Positions 23,598 through 32,932 of a stretch of 64,000 nt of DNA are shown piece after piece. The notes beneath the pieces were generated by a model. The model saw nothing but the letters and a program-made list of their open reading frames with translations. It ran no database searches and was not told the DNA's origin. The position numbers and the translations under genes are program-made. Position 1 is the stretch's first letter; the number at the start of each line of letters is the position of its first letter. Origin of the DNA: Trichomonas vaginalis G3 (lineage: Eukaryota; Parabasalia; Trichomonadida; Trichomonadidae); the NCBI RefSeq assembly GCF_026262505.1, contig NC_067208.1, forward strand, positions 6,891,962-6,955,961, in the 5' to 3' direction.

Positions 23598-23865
23598 ATG
23601 CAACAGCTTACAAGAGAACTCAGAGCTAAAAATATAAAGTATGAATGTTATGTATTAGGTCATGAACTTTGGTTGTTGCTGTTTGATGAAACAAATGAGT
23701 TAGTTTATGTCAGTCAAGAGAACAGAAAAAGGCGTCAAAGGCGCCGAGCGCAAAGCGCTATATTGTGTTAGTGAAAACTGCACCATCAATAGATTAGGTT
23801 TGCATTATGAAGATGAGTTCGATACTGTTGAAGAAGTTTTGGATAGATATTACAAATTGCTTTAA
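23598..23865 (+). pseudogene. Small basic protein, one frameshift
   Basis: From ATG 23598 the frame runs about 57 codons (MQQLTRELRAKNIKYECYV…), including an Arg-rich run KRRQRRRAQ, then stops; a one-base shift after the run continues (SENCTINRLGLHYEDEF…) to the stop at 23865, for about 88 aa. The Arg-rich run is encoded by a GC-rich segment with the hairpin AGCGCAAAGCGCT, unlike the surrounding AT-rich DNA, and the frame break sits just beyond it. The ATG overlaps the end of the fibre-like gene. Function unknown. Confidence 0.45.
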
Positions 23866-23983
23866 TTTACTAAAACATATTTCAAACATAATTTATATTC
23901 TGTTGAAAGTTTTGTATACTCGTTCGAATATTTATACTTAAACTCAACTCCTGTAGTTCCTGGTGTTTCAATGATGCGGAATG

Positions 23984-24479
23984 TTACCTATTTTCATGAA
24001 TGGTGGCGTTTGACCACAGCATTTCGATTTCAGGGTCGAGATAGTCAATGACACATTGTTTCCCTGTTATTCGTGAGATAACATTTTCAAGGTCCTCCTT
24101 TGTTAGAATTATTTGGTTCTTGCTTATAAGATTTGTCAAAAGCTTCTTATCGTCTTCGAGTAAGATAGTTTGGTATAACTGAAGAAGGTAATGGTCTACG
24201 TTATCTGAAGGATTCGTTTGAATGTTTGTGTAAGGGTTGTCGTTGGCTTCTCTTGAAAGAATTTGGTCCAGTGGTGGATACTCTAACTTAACATCTGATG
24301 TAGCGTTAGCGTTTGAAGCTGAGTTTAAATTCACGGATTTCAGTTCTGGTTCTTTTTCTTTCAAACACTCTGAACTATAGTTCTTTATGACAATATTGTT
24401 TTGTCGTTCGTGAGTCAACATTTGATGTTGGTTCAATTGGAACATTAACGGCACCAGCTAAGATGGATTTGCTTCTCAT
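23984..24479 (-). pseudogene. Unknown helical protein, probable N-terminal frameshift
   Basis: A 156-codon frame (24454-23984) is open, but its first 30 codons overlap a better start at 24479 (MRSKSILAGAVNV…), which has TTTTTATTCTATATGAA immediately upstream, nearly the signal before the major capsid gene at 59129. One indel near 24390 would join them, giving about 165 aa. The C-terminal 55 residues (LTKEDLENVISRITG…YLDPEIEMLW) resemble in pattern the C-terminal part of the 193-aa protein at 61068-61646, so the two may be orthologs. Function unknown; divergently paired with the gene starting at 24505. Confidence 0.5.
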
Positions 24480-24504
24480 TTCATATAGAATAAAAACCTT
24501 TTAT

Positions 24505-24820
24505 ATGTATGAAATGAACAATATACTCGACAAGGGTTTGAATGTAAAGCTAACGAATGAAAATATTGTTGAATTCACTGAGACAGGAGCTGTGTATAAA
24601 GATGTAGAACTACTGAACAAAAGAGCTAAGGAAGAAGCAGGAACATGAACAAAGGGTGGAAGCCTATAAAAATTTATGTCAATGATGGCTCAGGAGGTTC
24701 AACATAAAGTATGCAGAAAGTTATAGAGTTTATGCTCTCAAAGGTGAAAAGCCTTCATTTAAGAACAGCTATTCTAACGCATATCCTCAAAAGCTAACGG
24801 ATGGGGAAGTGGTGATATGA
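24505..24820 (+). pseudogene. Small unknown gene, frameshifted
   Basis: From the ATG at 24505 (MYEMNNILDKGLNVK…) the frame stops at 24648, but protein-like sequence continues in the other frames (HEQRVEAYKNL, then YAESYRVYALKGEKPSF) to a stop at about 24820, overlapping the 3' end of the ATPase gene on the other strand. At least two indels. Divergent from the gene at 24479, the ATGs 25 bp apart. No family recognised. Confidence 0.4.
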
Positions 24821-25786
24821 ATGACAGCAAAAATATTAACAGAAATGGCGACAGAGATGCATGGAATTTGTTTACCATCAGTCAATTGAAGGTTAAACTT
24901 TAAAACAATGTTGGTCGTTCCCATGGAATATTTTTGACTTTTAATGGTATTAGTCATGATATGAATCTCAAGGTATGAACGAGGAGAGATGAGAGACTTA
25001 TATGCTTCCCAAATTTCTTCAAAAGGTAATGTTATACCTGACTGTTTCCAAATGAGTTCAATATCCATAGCGTGAGAAACCTTGAAAGATAACGAAGTCA
25101 GTTATGAGACGTTTTATGTTTAAAGCTAAAAACCTCCATGTTTGCATAAGTATTGCTACAGTTAAGTGGTAATGTCTGACTTTAGTAATGATGTTAGCTA
25201 ATGGTGAGTCAGGCTTTGACACTAAACCTTTACCAGCGAAATCATCACAAACTAATAAAGGTTTGATGGATATTTTTTGAAGGGGGTATTTTGAAAGTTT
25301 TGATAGAATGTAGTTTGTCAGTCGTTTCATATCGTAAACTCCTGAGTATTGACGTAAGTGGTGTTTGTCAATAATTCTTTCCATCTCCTCAGAAGTCTTT
25401 TGTTCCTGACTGTATAAATTCAACGATGGCATAATATTTCCTCTTACGTCGAATGTAACGTTGAAGAAATTCAATGAGTTCACTGTCTGGAACTTTAACG
25501 ACAGAGGCTTGAACTTTTGACATAAATGTTTTCGCTGTTGAGTCCATAGAGTCTGAAGTTGCTGATATAATGATTTGGTCATAATATGAGTCATTTCCTA
25601 AACGTTCTGTTATGAGTATATGACGAATTAAATTAAATGTCTTACCTGACCCCATCTTTCCACAATAGAAATAAACGCCATTTGAACAGAACTCATAGTC
25701 CTTACTGAAAGGAAGAATGAGAGAAGAGTTAATTTGTCTGTAGTTTCATTCATGTCTTCATCTACGTCATGTATTAAATGCTTCAT
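24787..25786 (-). pseudogene. FtsK/HerA-type packaging ATPase, frameshifted
   Basis: About 330 codons on the minus strand. Walker A is CGKMGSGKTFNLIRH (~25680-25640), Walker B KPLLVCDDFAGKG (~25260-25220), followed by HLTVAILMQTWRFL (~25150), a sensor-like segment. This matches the A32/FtsK-HerA genome-packaging ATPase found in Polintons and related viruses, which pumps DNA into the capsid. At least three frame changes are needed: near 25700 between the N-terminus (DEDMNETTDKLTLL) and the P-loop, near 25400, and near 25070. The start at 25786 is divergent from the plus-strand gene at 25802. Confidence 0.75.
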
Positions 25787-25801
25787 TTTATCTCCATTAA
25801 A

Positions 25802-26530
25802 AATGCAAGTCAGAAATATTCAGAACATAGCACCGAGTCTAACTGACAAGAGTATAAAGATATACTATGAACACGTTATGATGAAACCACCAAAATTCAA
25901 GAAAGTCAGTATACTTATGAATATCCAAGACACTGGGTAGAGTATGTAGGAGGTGAGAAAGCTATTGAAATCAGACAGGTTCGAAGTATTCCAGCAGGAA
26001 GAACAATATTTATGAAGAACTTTAATGTTTTGAGGTATAATGATGAAACAAAGAAGCAAGATAGTTTTCCTGTTGCTGTGTATGTGAACCTAGACACAGG
26101 AGATGACATGAAAGTTTTTAACACAAAGCTTCAAACGGTCGTGAGAGAACAACTAACTGCGGAAGGACATCCATTACCTTCAGAAGTTACCATAGCATAT
26201 AATTTTGAAACAAACTCAATAGATTTTAAAAGTCATCTCTGCAAGAAGTCAGGTTTTACATTTAATGAAGCAGATGTATATTCGAATGAAAATTCAAAGC
26301 TATTGCATGGTTAGATAATGACGATTGCTTTAAGAAAAATATTTAAATTCAGTGACTCAACGGATGTCAATAGATGACCTTCGTGGAATGTTACCATCGA
26401 TGTTTACAGTAGAAGGTTCAGCAGGATTGCTTACAAGATTGTCAATTGGTGGTATTTGGTCTCGTGAGAACATTGTTATAAAATCCAGTATAAGTGAATT
26501 TGTCTGAAGAATCTATATTATGTCTTTCAA
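25802..26530 (+). pseudogene. Candidate minor structural protein, frameshifted and cut by C-rich tract
   Basis: ATG 25802 opens MQVRNIQNIAPSLTDKSIK…; the frame breaks near 25920, continues as EYVGGEKAIEIRQVRSIPAG… and is then open as 26012-26314, with beta-strand-like segments (FPVAVYVNLDTGDDM, VTIAYNFETNSIDF). More protein-like sequence follows (MLPSMFTVEGSAGLLTRL) up to the C-rich tract. Regular beta strands and linkage to the ATPase suggest a jelly-roll virion protein, perhaps the minor capsid, but that is inference. The 3' end is lost at about 26530. Confidence 0.45.
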
Positions 26531-29500
26531 ACTCCTCACCCTTCCCCCCCCCCCTCCCAACCCCCCCCCCAAACCCCTCTCCCCTCCTTCTACACCCAAC
26601 CCCCCACTCCTCTACTCCCCCCCACCTCCCCCCCCCCCCCACCCCACCCAGCTACCCACCAACCCTTACACCCCCAACCCTCCCTAACCCCACACACCTC
26701 CCCCCACCCCCCCAAACCACCCTTACCCTGACCCCCCTCACTTCCCCAAACCTCCCCTTAACCCACCTACCCCTACAAACCCCCCCCCACCAAACACCCA
26801 AACCCCAAAACACCCCCACCCACCCACCTCTCCCCTTTCCCCCCCCCTAAACACCTACACCCAACCCAACCCTAACTCCCTAAAACAACCACTCTACCCC
26901 TCCCCCACATACCCCCACACTCTTCCTCACCACACCCTCTTAAACACAAACCCACCTCCACCCCTCCCACCCTCACCTCCCCCCCAACCAACCCCCTCCT
27001 CCCCTCCTCCACCCAACCTCTACCGTCCCCCCAAACACCCCAAACAAACACACAACCCAACTCCTCAACCACTCGACCCCAAAACCACCAACCTCCCCAC
27101 AACCTCTACCCCCCACCAAAACCAACCCCACCAACCCCCTCCCCCAAACCCAACTCCTCCACCGCCTAACCCCACCCCCACACCCCTCCCCTCCCTCCCA
27201 CAACCGCCAACCCCCCAACCTCCCCACCCCCCCTCTACCAACCCCTACCCTCTCTCACCCCTCCCCAACCCTCCACCCCCCACCCCCCTCCTACAAAAAA
27301 AAAACTACAACCCCCAACCAAACACCCCTCATCCTACCCCACCTTCACCTCACCCACCCCCCCCCCAAAACCCCACTTCTCCTCCCCTCCCCCCCTCTCC
27401 CTCCTCCCCCTCTCCCACCCCCCCCTACTTCCCCCCACTACCCTAACCCACCCCCCCAACAAAAACCTACTCCTCCCCAAAACCCCCTCCCCCCCAAAAA
27501 AACCTCCTCCCCCCCCCCCCTACCCACCCCCACCCTTCCACCCACCCCTACAAACCTCCAAACAACACCTCCAAAACAACCCACTCTAACACACTCTCCA
27601 CACACTAACCCCCCCCTCCTCCTCCCCACCTTACACTTCCCACCCCCCCCCTCACTCTCCCAACCACTCCCCCCCTCCCCCCTCACTAAACTCCAAACCC
27701 ACCTCACCTAACCCCCCCCCCCCTCTCCCTCCTCTCCACACCTCCTCACTCCCCCCACCCAAACCTTCCACCCCTCCCTACCCAACCTCAAACCCCCTCC
27801 CTACCACTCCCTACAAAAACCAACCACCACCCTCCCACCACCCCCCGCACACTCCCCTCCCCCCCAACCCCTCACTCCTCACTCCCCTTCATCCAAACCC
27901 CACCACCCACGACCCACCCCTTCACCTTCCCCAACCCCTCAAACCCCCTACCCTCCCCCTTCAAACTCCCCTCCCCTCCCACCTAAACCCCCACACCCCT
28001 CCCCCAAAAACCCTACCCTCTCCCAACCAACCCCCAACACCCCCCACAACCCCCCACCCCCTCCACATCTTACACCAACTCCCTCCACTTCCACCCTCCC
28101 CCTTACCACCCCACCTCTCCTACCCTCCCTCCGCCCCCAACCTACCCTCTCTACTCCCAACTCCTCGCTACCCACCTCCACCTACCACACTAACACCCAA
28201 AAAACCCTCTTCCCCCAACTACCAAAACCCCTTACCTCCAACCTCCCTTCCCCCCTCCACACCAACACCCCCCCCTCCCAACCCTTCTCCCCCACCCCAC
28301 CCCTCTCCCCAACCCCACTTCCCCAAACCCCCACTCCCCCTCCCACTAACCCCACCCCCACCCCCCAACCCTCACCCCTTAACCCCTCCTCCACCCTCTC
28401 CAAACCCCCTAAAAACAAAACTCCCCAAAAACTAACCTCCTACTCCCTCCCTCCCCTCCACCCCCTCAACTTACACTAACACCCTCCCACCCGTACTCAC
28501 ACCTCTCCTTCTCTACAACTCAACCCCCCCCTACCCCCACCTCCACGCTCCCCCTACCTAAATAAACCGACTCCGCCTCCCTCTACCCCTTCCTCTCCCC
28601 CTCACCACCTTCTCCTCCCCCCTACTCAAACCTACCCTGCAGCCAACCCCTCCCCCCAACCTCACAACCCAACCTTTCACCACACACTCCCCCCCAAATC
28701 CCCAAACTCCTTCCCTCTCCCCTCCTCCCTACACCAACCACACCCCAACACCTAAACCCCCTAACTACTCCTCTTACTACCTTTTTAAACCCCAACCAAC
28801 CCACTCGCCCACCCCCCACCCCACCCACCTCTCTCCCCTCACTCCCCACCTCTTCACCCTTCCTCACTCCACAAAAACCCAGCCCACGCGAAAACCTCCC
28901 CACCTCCCAAACCTCCCCCTCCCCTCTCCTCCACCACCCCCCAATACCCCCTATAACCCCCCTCCCCCGTAAACTTCCCCCTCAACACCTTAACCCCTAC
29001 CCTTACCCTCCTACCTCCCCCTCACCCCACCCCCCACTCCCAAACTAACCCCCACCAAACACGCACCCTCCTCCCCCCTTCCTCCCAAAACAACCTCCAC
29101 ACCCACACGACCCCCTCTCCGGTCCTAACCGCCCCCCCACACACCCTCCCCCCCCAAATACAACCCCCCACAACCCCAAAACCCCCCCAACTCCCCTCCC
29201 CTCCCCTAACTACCCCACCCCTCTCACCCTCCCACCTCTCCCCTCCCCTCCACACCAACACCCCCTACCCTTTTCAACCAACATACCCCCCTCCTAAACT
29301 ACCCCTCTCCTCCCCAAAACCCAAATAAACTACCTCCCCCCCCACCCCCACTCCCTCCCTCCCCCACTCCTCACCCCCAACCCTACCTCACCAACTCCCC
29401 CCCTCCCTCTCCCTCCCCACCCCTAAACCTCCAACCCTCCACCCCATCCAATACCCCTCCTACAACCCCACCCCAACCACCCCCCACCTCCCCCTCTCAC

Positions 29501-31157
29501 CTCCAACCCTCCCCCCAACCTCCACCAACCACCACCCTCCCCCCCAATAAACCCCCTCCCCTCTCCTAACCCCACCCTCCCTCCTCACCTCTCCCAAACC
29601 CCCAAAAACAACACCCCCACCCCTTACCCCCCCTCTACAAAATCACCCCCCCCACAAAACTACTAACCTCCCTTACCCCTCTCAAACCCTCCCTCTACAC
29701 CCTCCTCCCCCACCCTAACCTACCTACCCCCCAACACCCCCTCCCCTACCACTCTTCCCACCTCTCAACCCCTTCTCACCTCTCCCCCCTCCTCCCTAAA
29801 CTAAACCCCCCCTCCTCCCAAAAACTCCCCCCCAACCCCCACTAAAAAAAACCCCACCAAACACCCCACAAACACCCCCCTCAAAAAACCCTCTAACCCA
29901 ACTCCCACCTCCCTCCTCTCCCCACAAAACCCCCAACTCCCCACCCACCTTCCTCCCCCCCTACTCAAACCCTACCCTCTCCTCCCCACCCCCCTCCCCT
30001 CCCTCCCTGCCCTCCAAACACAAAACAAACCCCTTCACACCCTCACCTCCACCCCACCCACCCCTTCTCCACCCCCCCAACAACCTCCCTAAACCCCACA
30101 ACAAAAACTACCCACCCTTAACAACCCAACCAAACCCAACCTCCACCACCCCCCCTTCCCAACCTCTCACTCCCCCACCCCCTACTCCTAACCAACCCCC
30201 TCCACTCCCCAACCCCATACCTCACTCACTACACCAAACTACTCCCCCCGAAATACCCCATACTCTCCACCCTCAACCCCTACCCCTCCCTCCACCCACC
30301 CACCACACTAAAACCCTCCCCCCACCCACCAACCCACCACCCACTCAAAAACTCCGCCACATCACAGTCTTCACCCCAAACCCACTACCACCCCTCCCCA
30401 CCCTCCTCACCCCCACCTCCTACACAAAACATCTCCCCCTCTCGCCAACCACCCCCCCTCCACCTCCTCCCTCCCCCTCCTCCCAAACCTCCAACCCTAA
30501 CCCCCCCCCAACCTCCCCACCCTTATCCTCCTACACACCTACCTCTAAACCCTCCCACCCCCACAAAACCCCCTCCACTCCTCCCCCCCAACACTCCTCC
30601 CACTACTACCCTCTCACTTACCCCTCCTACCCCCACCTCTTCCCCCCACCCTCCACCCCACACCCTCCCAACCCCAACCCAACTTCCCCCCCCACCCCAA
30701 CGCCCTACTTCCCTCAACCCCCCCCCCCCTCAAACTCCCCTCTCCTCACCACAAAAACCACCAACCTCACCTACCATACAACCCACCCTCCCCCTATCAC
30801 CCACCCCCTCTACCCTCAAACTCCCACTCCCCTCCACACAAACATCCCCCCAACTCCTCCCCGCCCCTCCCTACTCCTCCCCCTCAACTACAACCCCCTC
30901 TACTTCCTCCAACCCTCTCCACTAAACCCCCACCCACCCCCCCACCAACCCCTCACTCTCCCCCAAAACCCCACCCTTCCCACACCCCTCCCCCTCCCTC
31001 TTACCCCACTCCCCACCCTCAAACCACCACCCCTCCAACCTTCTCCACACTAACCCCCCCCTCCCCTAACCTCTCTAACCCCCCACCCACCCTAAACCTA
31101 CTCACCCTCCTCCCCCACTCCCACTACTACCCTCCAAACAACCCCTCCCCCTCCTAC
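26531..31157. other. 4.6-kb C-rich, nearly G-free tract
   Basis: About 4,627 bp of C with scattered A and T and only rare G, with sharp edges inside a gene (left) and just before an ATG (right). There is no clear period and no coding signal; frames read from either strand are low-complexity Pro/Thr/Leu or Gly/Trp/Val products. It is unlike anything else in this AT-rich window. It may be an assembly or base-calling artefact standing in for real element sequence; if real, the other strand would have very high G-quadruplex potential. It occupies the stretch where missing Maverick genes such as integrase or protease might be expected. Confidence 0.9.
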
Positions 31158-31158
31158 C

Positions 31159-31531
31159 ATGTATTCGCCACCGAAGCATTATAGTATAACAAACTTTGTC
31201 AGTAAGTTTAACATAAGACTTGTCGAACCTTCTTCAATGAAAGATGTTGTGCTACCTAAAGATGGAAAGGATGGACTCATTATTGAGATGATTTTAATAG
31301 CATATTAAATGAGCTTGTTTCTGAAGGTCATTCATGATGAAATAACTGTTGTAGAAGATGTTAGCAATTGTTCAGACATTTTGAAGCGAATAGATGATAT
31401 AAGAAAGAAGTTTATGAAGCCGCAACGCGGCGAGACGAAGTCCATGAGAATGTTTATGTTTCATTGACTTTCTCAGTAACGAGAACTTTTATGAGATAAT
31501 ATTGAAGAGAGATGATTTTAATATGGTGTAA
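31159..31531 (+). pseudogene. Small unknown protein, frameshifted
   Basis: Begins at the C-rich boundary with an ATG (MYSPPKHYSITNFVSKFN…) and reads about 50 codons. It continues after indels as DFNSILNELVSEGH, then ITVVEDVSNCSDILKRIDDI, and ends FIDFLSNENFYEII…DDFNMV at a stop (31529-31531) touching the next ATG at 31532. About 120 aa in total. It contains hairpin-module copy 3. The upstream part may be lost in the C-rich tract, so this ATG need not be the start. Family unknown. Confidence 0.4.
31417..31446. repeat. GC-rich hairpin module, copy 3
   Basis: GCCGCAACGCGGC (5-bp stem, AAC loop), then GAGACGAAGTCCATG. Its reverse complement lines up with the copy after PolB at 19306-19334: CATGGRCTTCG followed by GCCGC and GCGGC. 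Confidence 0.65.
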
Positions 31532-32044
31532 ATGGTAGCTTGGGCAGCTTTAGGCGCAATGGAACAAAGCATTAGCATTTGGAGCAAAAGCACTTGGGCT
31601 TATGACGCAGTAAATAAAATGAGTGGAGGAAGGGTTTCAAAGACATTAGATGCAAATAAAGGAAAGATTGGAGGCTGGGTTGCAAAGAAGTTAAGATTAA
31701 ATAAAATAGGACTCATAAATAAAGCATCCAATTTGGTTGCGACTGAGTCAGAAAATGCTTTAGGAAAGGACGATGAGTTTGCAAAACACGCAAAAGACTT
31801 TAATGACCAGATGAAAGGTGAAACAATGCATTTAAATAGAGTCGATGGAACTCTTCCTCCACCAGTAGTTCTTCCGTATGGTCCCTATGGAATGTATGGA
31901 AACCCTTACGAAAGACCATTTGACCCATTGACTGGTGGAAGTAACTGGTATCATTACGGACGAAGAAGAAAAGCAGTCAAGTTGGAGACAGACGTGAAGA
32001 AAGCAACTAAAAAGAAACCAAGGAAGAGAGTTATAAAGCAATGA
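31532..32044 (+). CDS. Basic 170-aa virion-type protein
   Basis: Intact 170-aa protein. The N-terminus is Ala/Trp-rich and weakly amphipathic (WAALGAMEQSISIW), the middle charged, then a Pro/Gly/Tyr-rich stretch (PYGPYGMYGNPYERP), and the C-terminus strongly basic (KKKPRKRVIKQ). MSGG|R (residues 30-34) and LTGG|S (about 133-137) fit the (M/I/L)XGG|X cleavage pattern of adenovirus-type maturation proteases, a protease class known in Polintons, so it could be a processed virion or DNA-associated protein; this is inference. Its start codon touches the stop of the preceding gene. Its last codons fall in the right TIR, and its 3' end is found fused to another gene in the outer element (near 45095). 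Confidence 0.6.
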   Translation: MVAWAALGAMEQSISIWSKSTWAYDAVNKMSGGRVSKTLDANKGKIGGWVAKKLRLNKIGLINKASNLVATESENALGKDDEFAKHAKDFNDQMKGETMHLNRVDGTLPPPVVLPYGPYGMYGNPYERPFDPLTGGSNWYHYGRRRKAVKLETDVKKATKKKPRKRVIKQ

Positions 32045-32188
32045 ATTCATGAGGTGAAAAAAGAGGTGAAAAAAGAGGTGAGATTTCACCACTTCACCTA
32101 AATTTATTTTTGTGCTATGTTTTCATACGTGTGAGGGTGGTGATATCATTAATTTTTATATAAATGACAGAACAAAAATAAAGCATAT

Positions 32189-32623
32189 CTACTCAACAGG
32201 AATGAGACCCTTACTGACTATGTATTCGTTTAATGCTTGATGAAAACAATGGTACATATTATCGTATGGGTATACACAACGTCTGTTTCCATCGTCGTCG
32301 TATATGTAGAGCTCAAATCCAGTCCAACCTTCTTTTGTACAATATGTAGCTTTATTTAAGTATGCATTTATGTAGATAAGGCAATTTTCTTCATCGCTCC
32401 AGAAATAATTTTTCGTCATTGTTGAAATAGTTTTCGTTCCTCTGCGACCATAAGGAATGTATGCAATGAACTTTGCGTCATATGGGATTGTAATATATTC
32501 AGGGTTTCTTTCATCGTCAATGGGTCTGTCTTTGTTAAAATGCATGTTTCTCAGTTTTACTTGAGTTTTGAATAGTTCACGGAAACGTTCTGGGAAAGAG
32601 TCATAGTAAATGTAGTCGGACAT
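32189..32623 (-). CDS. TIR-encoded 144-aa protein, right copy
   Basis: Identical in translation to 11966-12400, transcribed inward from the right end. See that entry for features. Two intact copies in an element whose interior is full of frame breaks suggest either recent gene conversion between TIRs or that the interior breaks are partly sequence errors. Confidence 0.75.
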   Translation of the reverse strand: MSDYIYYDSFPERFRELFKTQVKLRNMHFNKDRPIDDERNPEYITIPYDAKFIAYIPYGRRGTKTISTMTKNYFWSDEENCLIYINAYLNKATYCTKEGWTGFELYIYDDDGNRRCVYPYDNMYHCFHQALNEYIVSKGLIPVE

Positions 32624-32680
32624 GTCTTTGTAATGAAATAAAAAATTAAAAAAAATAAAAATAAGGTTATTTTTTATTTA

Positions 32681-32771
32681 GTGAGGACGGTAGTGAATTC
32701 GTTAGTGAAGTCGTTAGTGAAGTAGTTAGTGAAATCGTTAGTGAAATCGTTAGTGAAATCATTAGTGAAAT
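32681..32771. repeat. 12-bp minisatellite in right TIR
   Basis: Mirror copy of 11819-11911; units read ATCGTTAGTGAA on the plus strand. Confidence 0.75.
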
Positions 32772-32927
32772 TATTTATGTGTCAGATGGTTTTGTAAATA
32801 TTTAAGGTTAAGTTGGTGTTATGGTTGTGTTGTAAAATATACGTTACCGGTTTCGTAAAGTGTCAAAACCGCTAAGTCGTGTACGGAGGCGCGCAGTGCC
32901 ACAGTACCCAAGTTAGGGATACTAACT

Positions 32928-32932
32928 TACGA
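32928..32932. repeat. Target-site duplication TACGA, right copy
   Basis: TACGA follows the element end ACTAACT; it matches 11657-11661 and belongs to the satellite unit TTTACGAAG. Confidence 0.85.

Larger units (their letters stand above)
11662..32927. mobile_element. Nested Maverick/Polinton element
   Basis: A 21,266-bp element inserted into the satellite, with inverted ends AGTTAGTATCCC, ~0.9-kb TIRs and a 5-bp duplication. It carries the Maverick replication and virion genes: protein-primed-type PolB, packaging ATPase and a major capsid candidate, plus several other structural-looking genes. Most internal genes are split by frame changes, whereas the TIR gene, the 78-aa and 170-aa genes and much of the 177-aa gene are open. 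A 25-N gap and a C-rich tract interrupt it. Integrase and protease were not recognised. Its ends resemble the outer element's (both begin AGTTAGTAT and share the inner TIR segment containing ATGATATCACC), so the two are sister subfamilies. Confidence 0.9.
32035..32927. repeat. Right TIR of nested Maverick
   Basis: Inverted copy of 11662-12542, 12 bp longer because of one additional GAGGTGAAAAAA unit. It contains the second 144-aa gene, the 12-bp minisatellite and the terminal inverted end at 32927. Confidence 0.85.

Noticed and set aside
26442-30717. Long Pro-rich or Gly/Trp-rich frames in the C-rich tract
   Set aside because: Low-complexity translation of almost G-free sequence; no coding signal and doubtful sequence.
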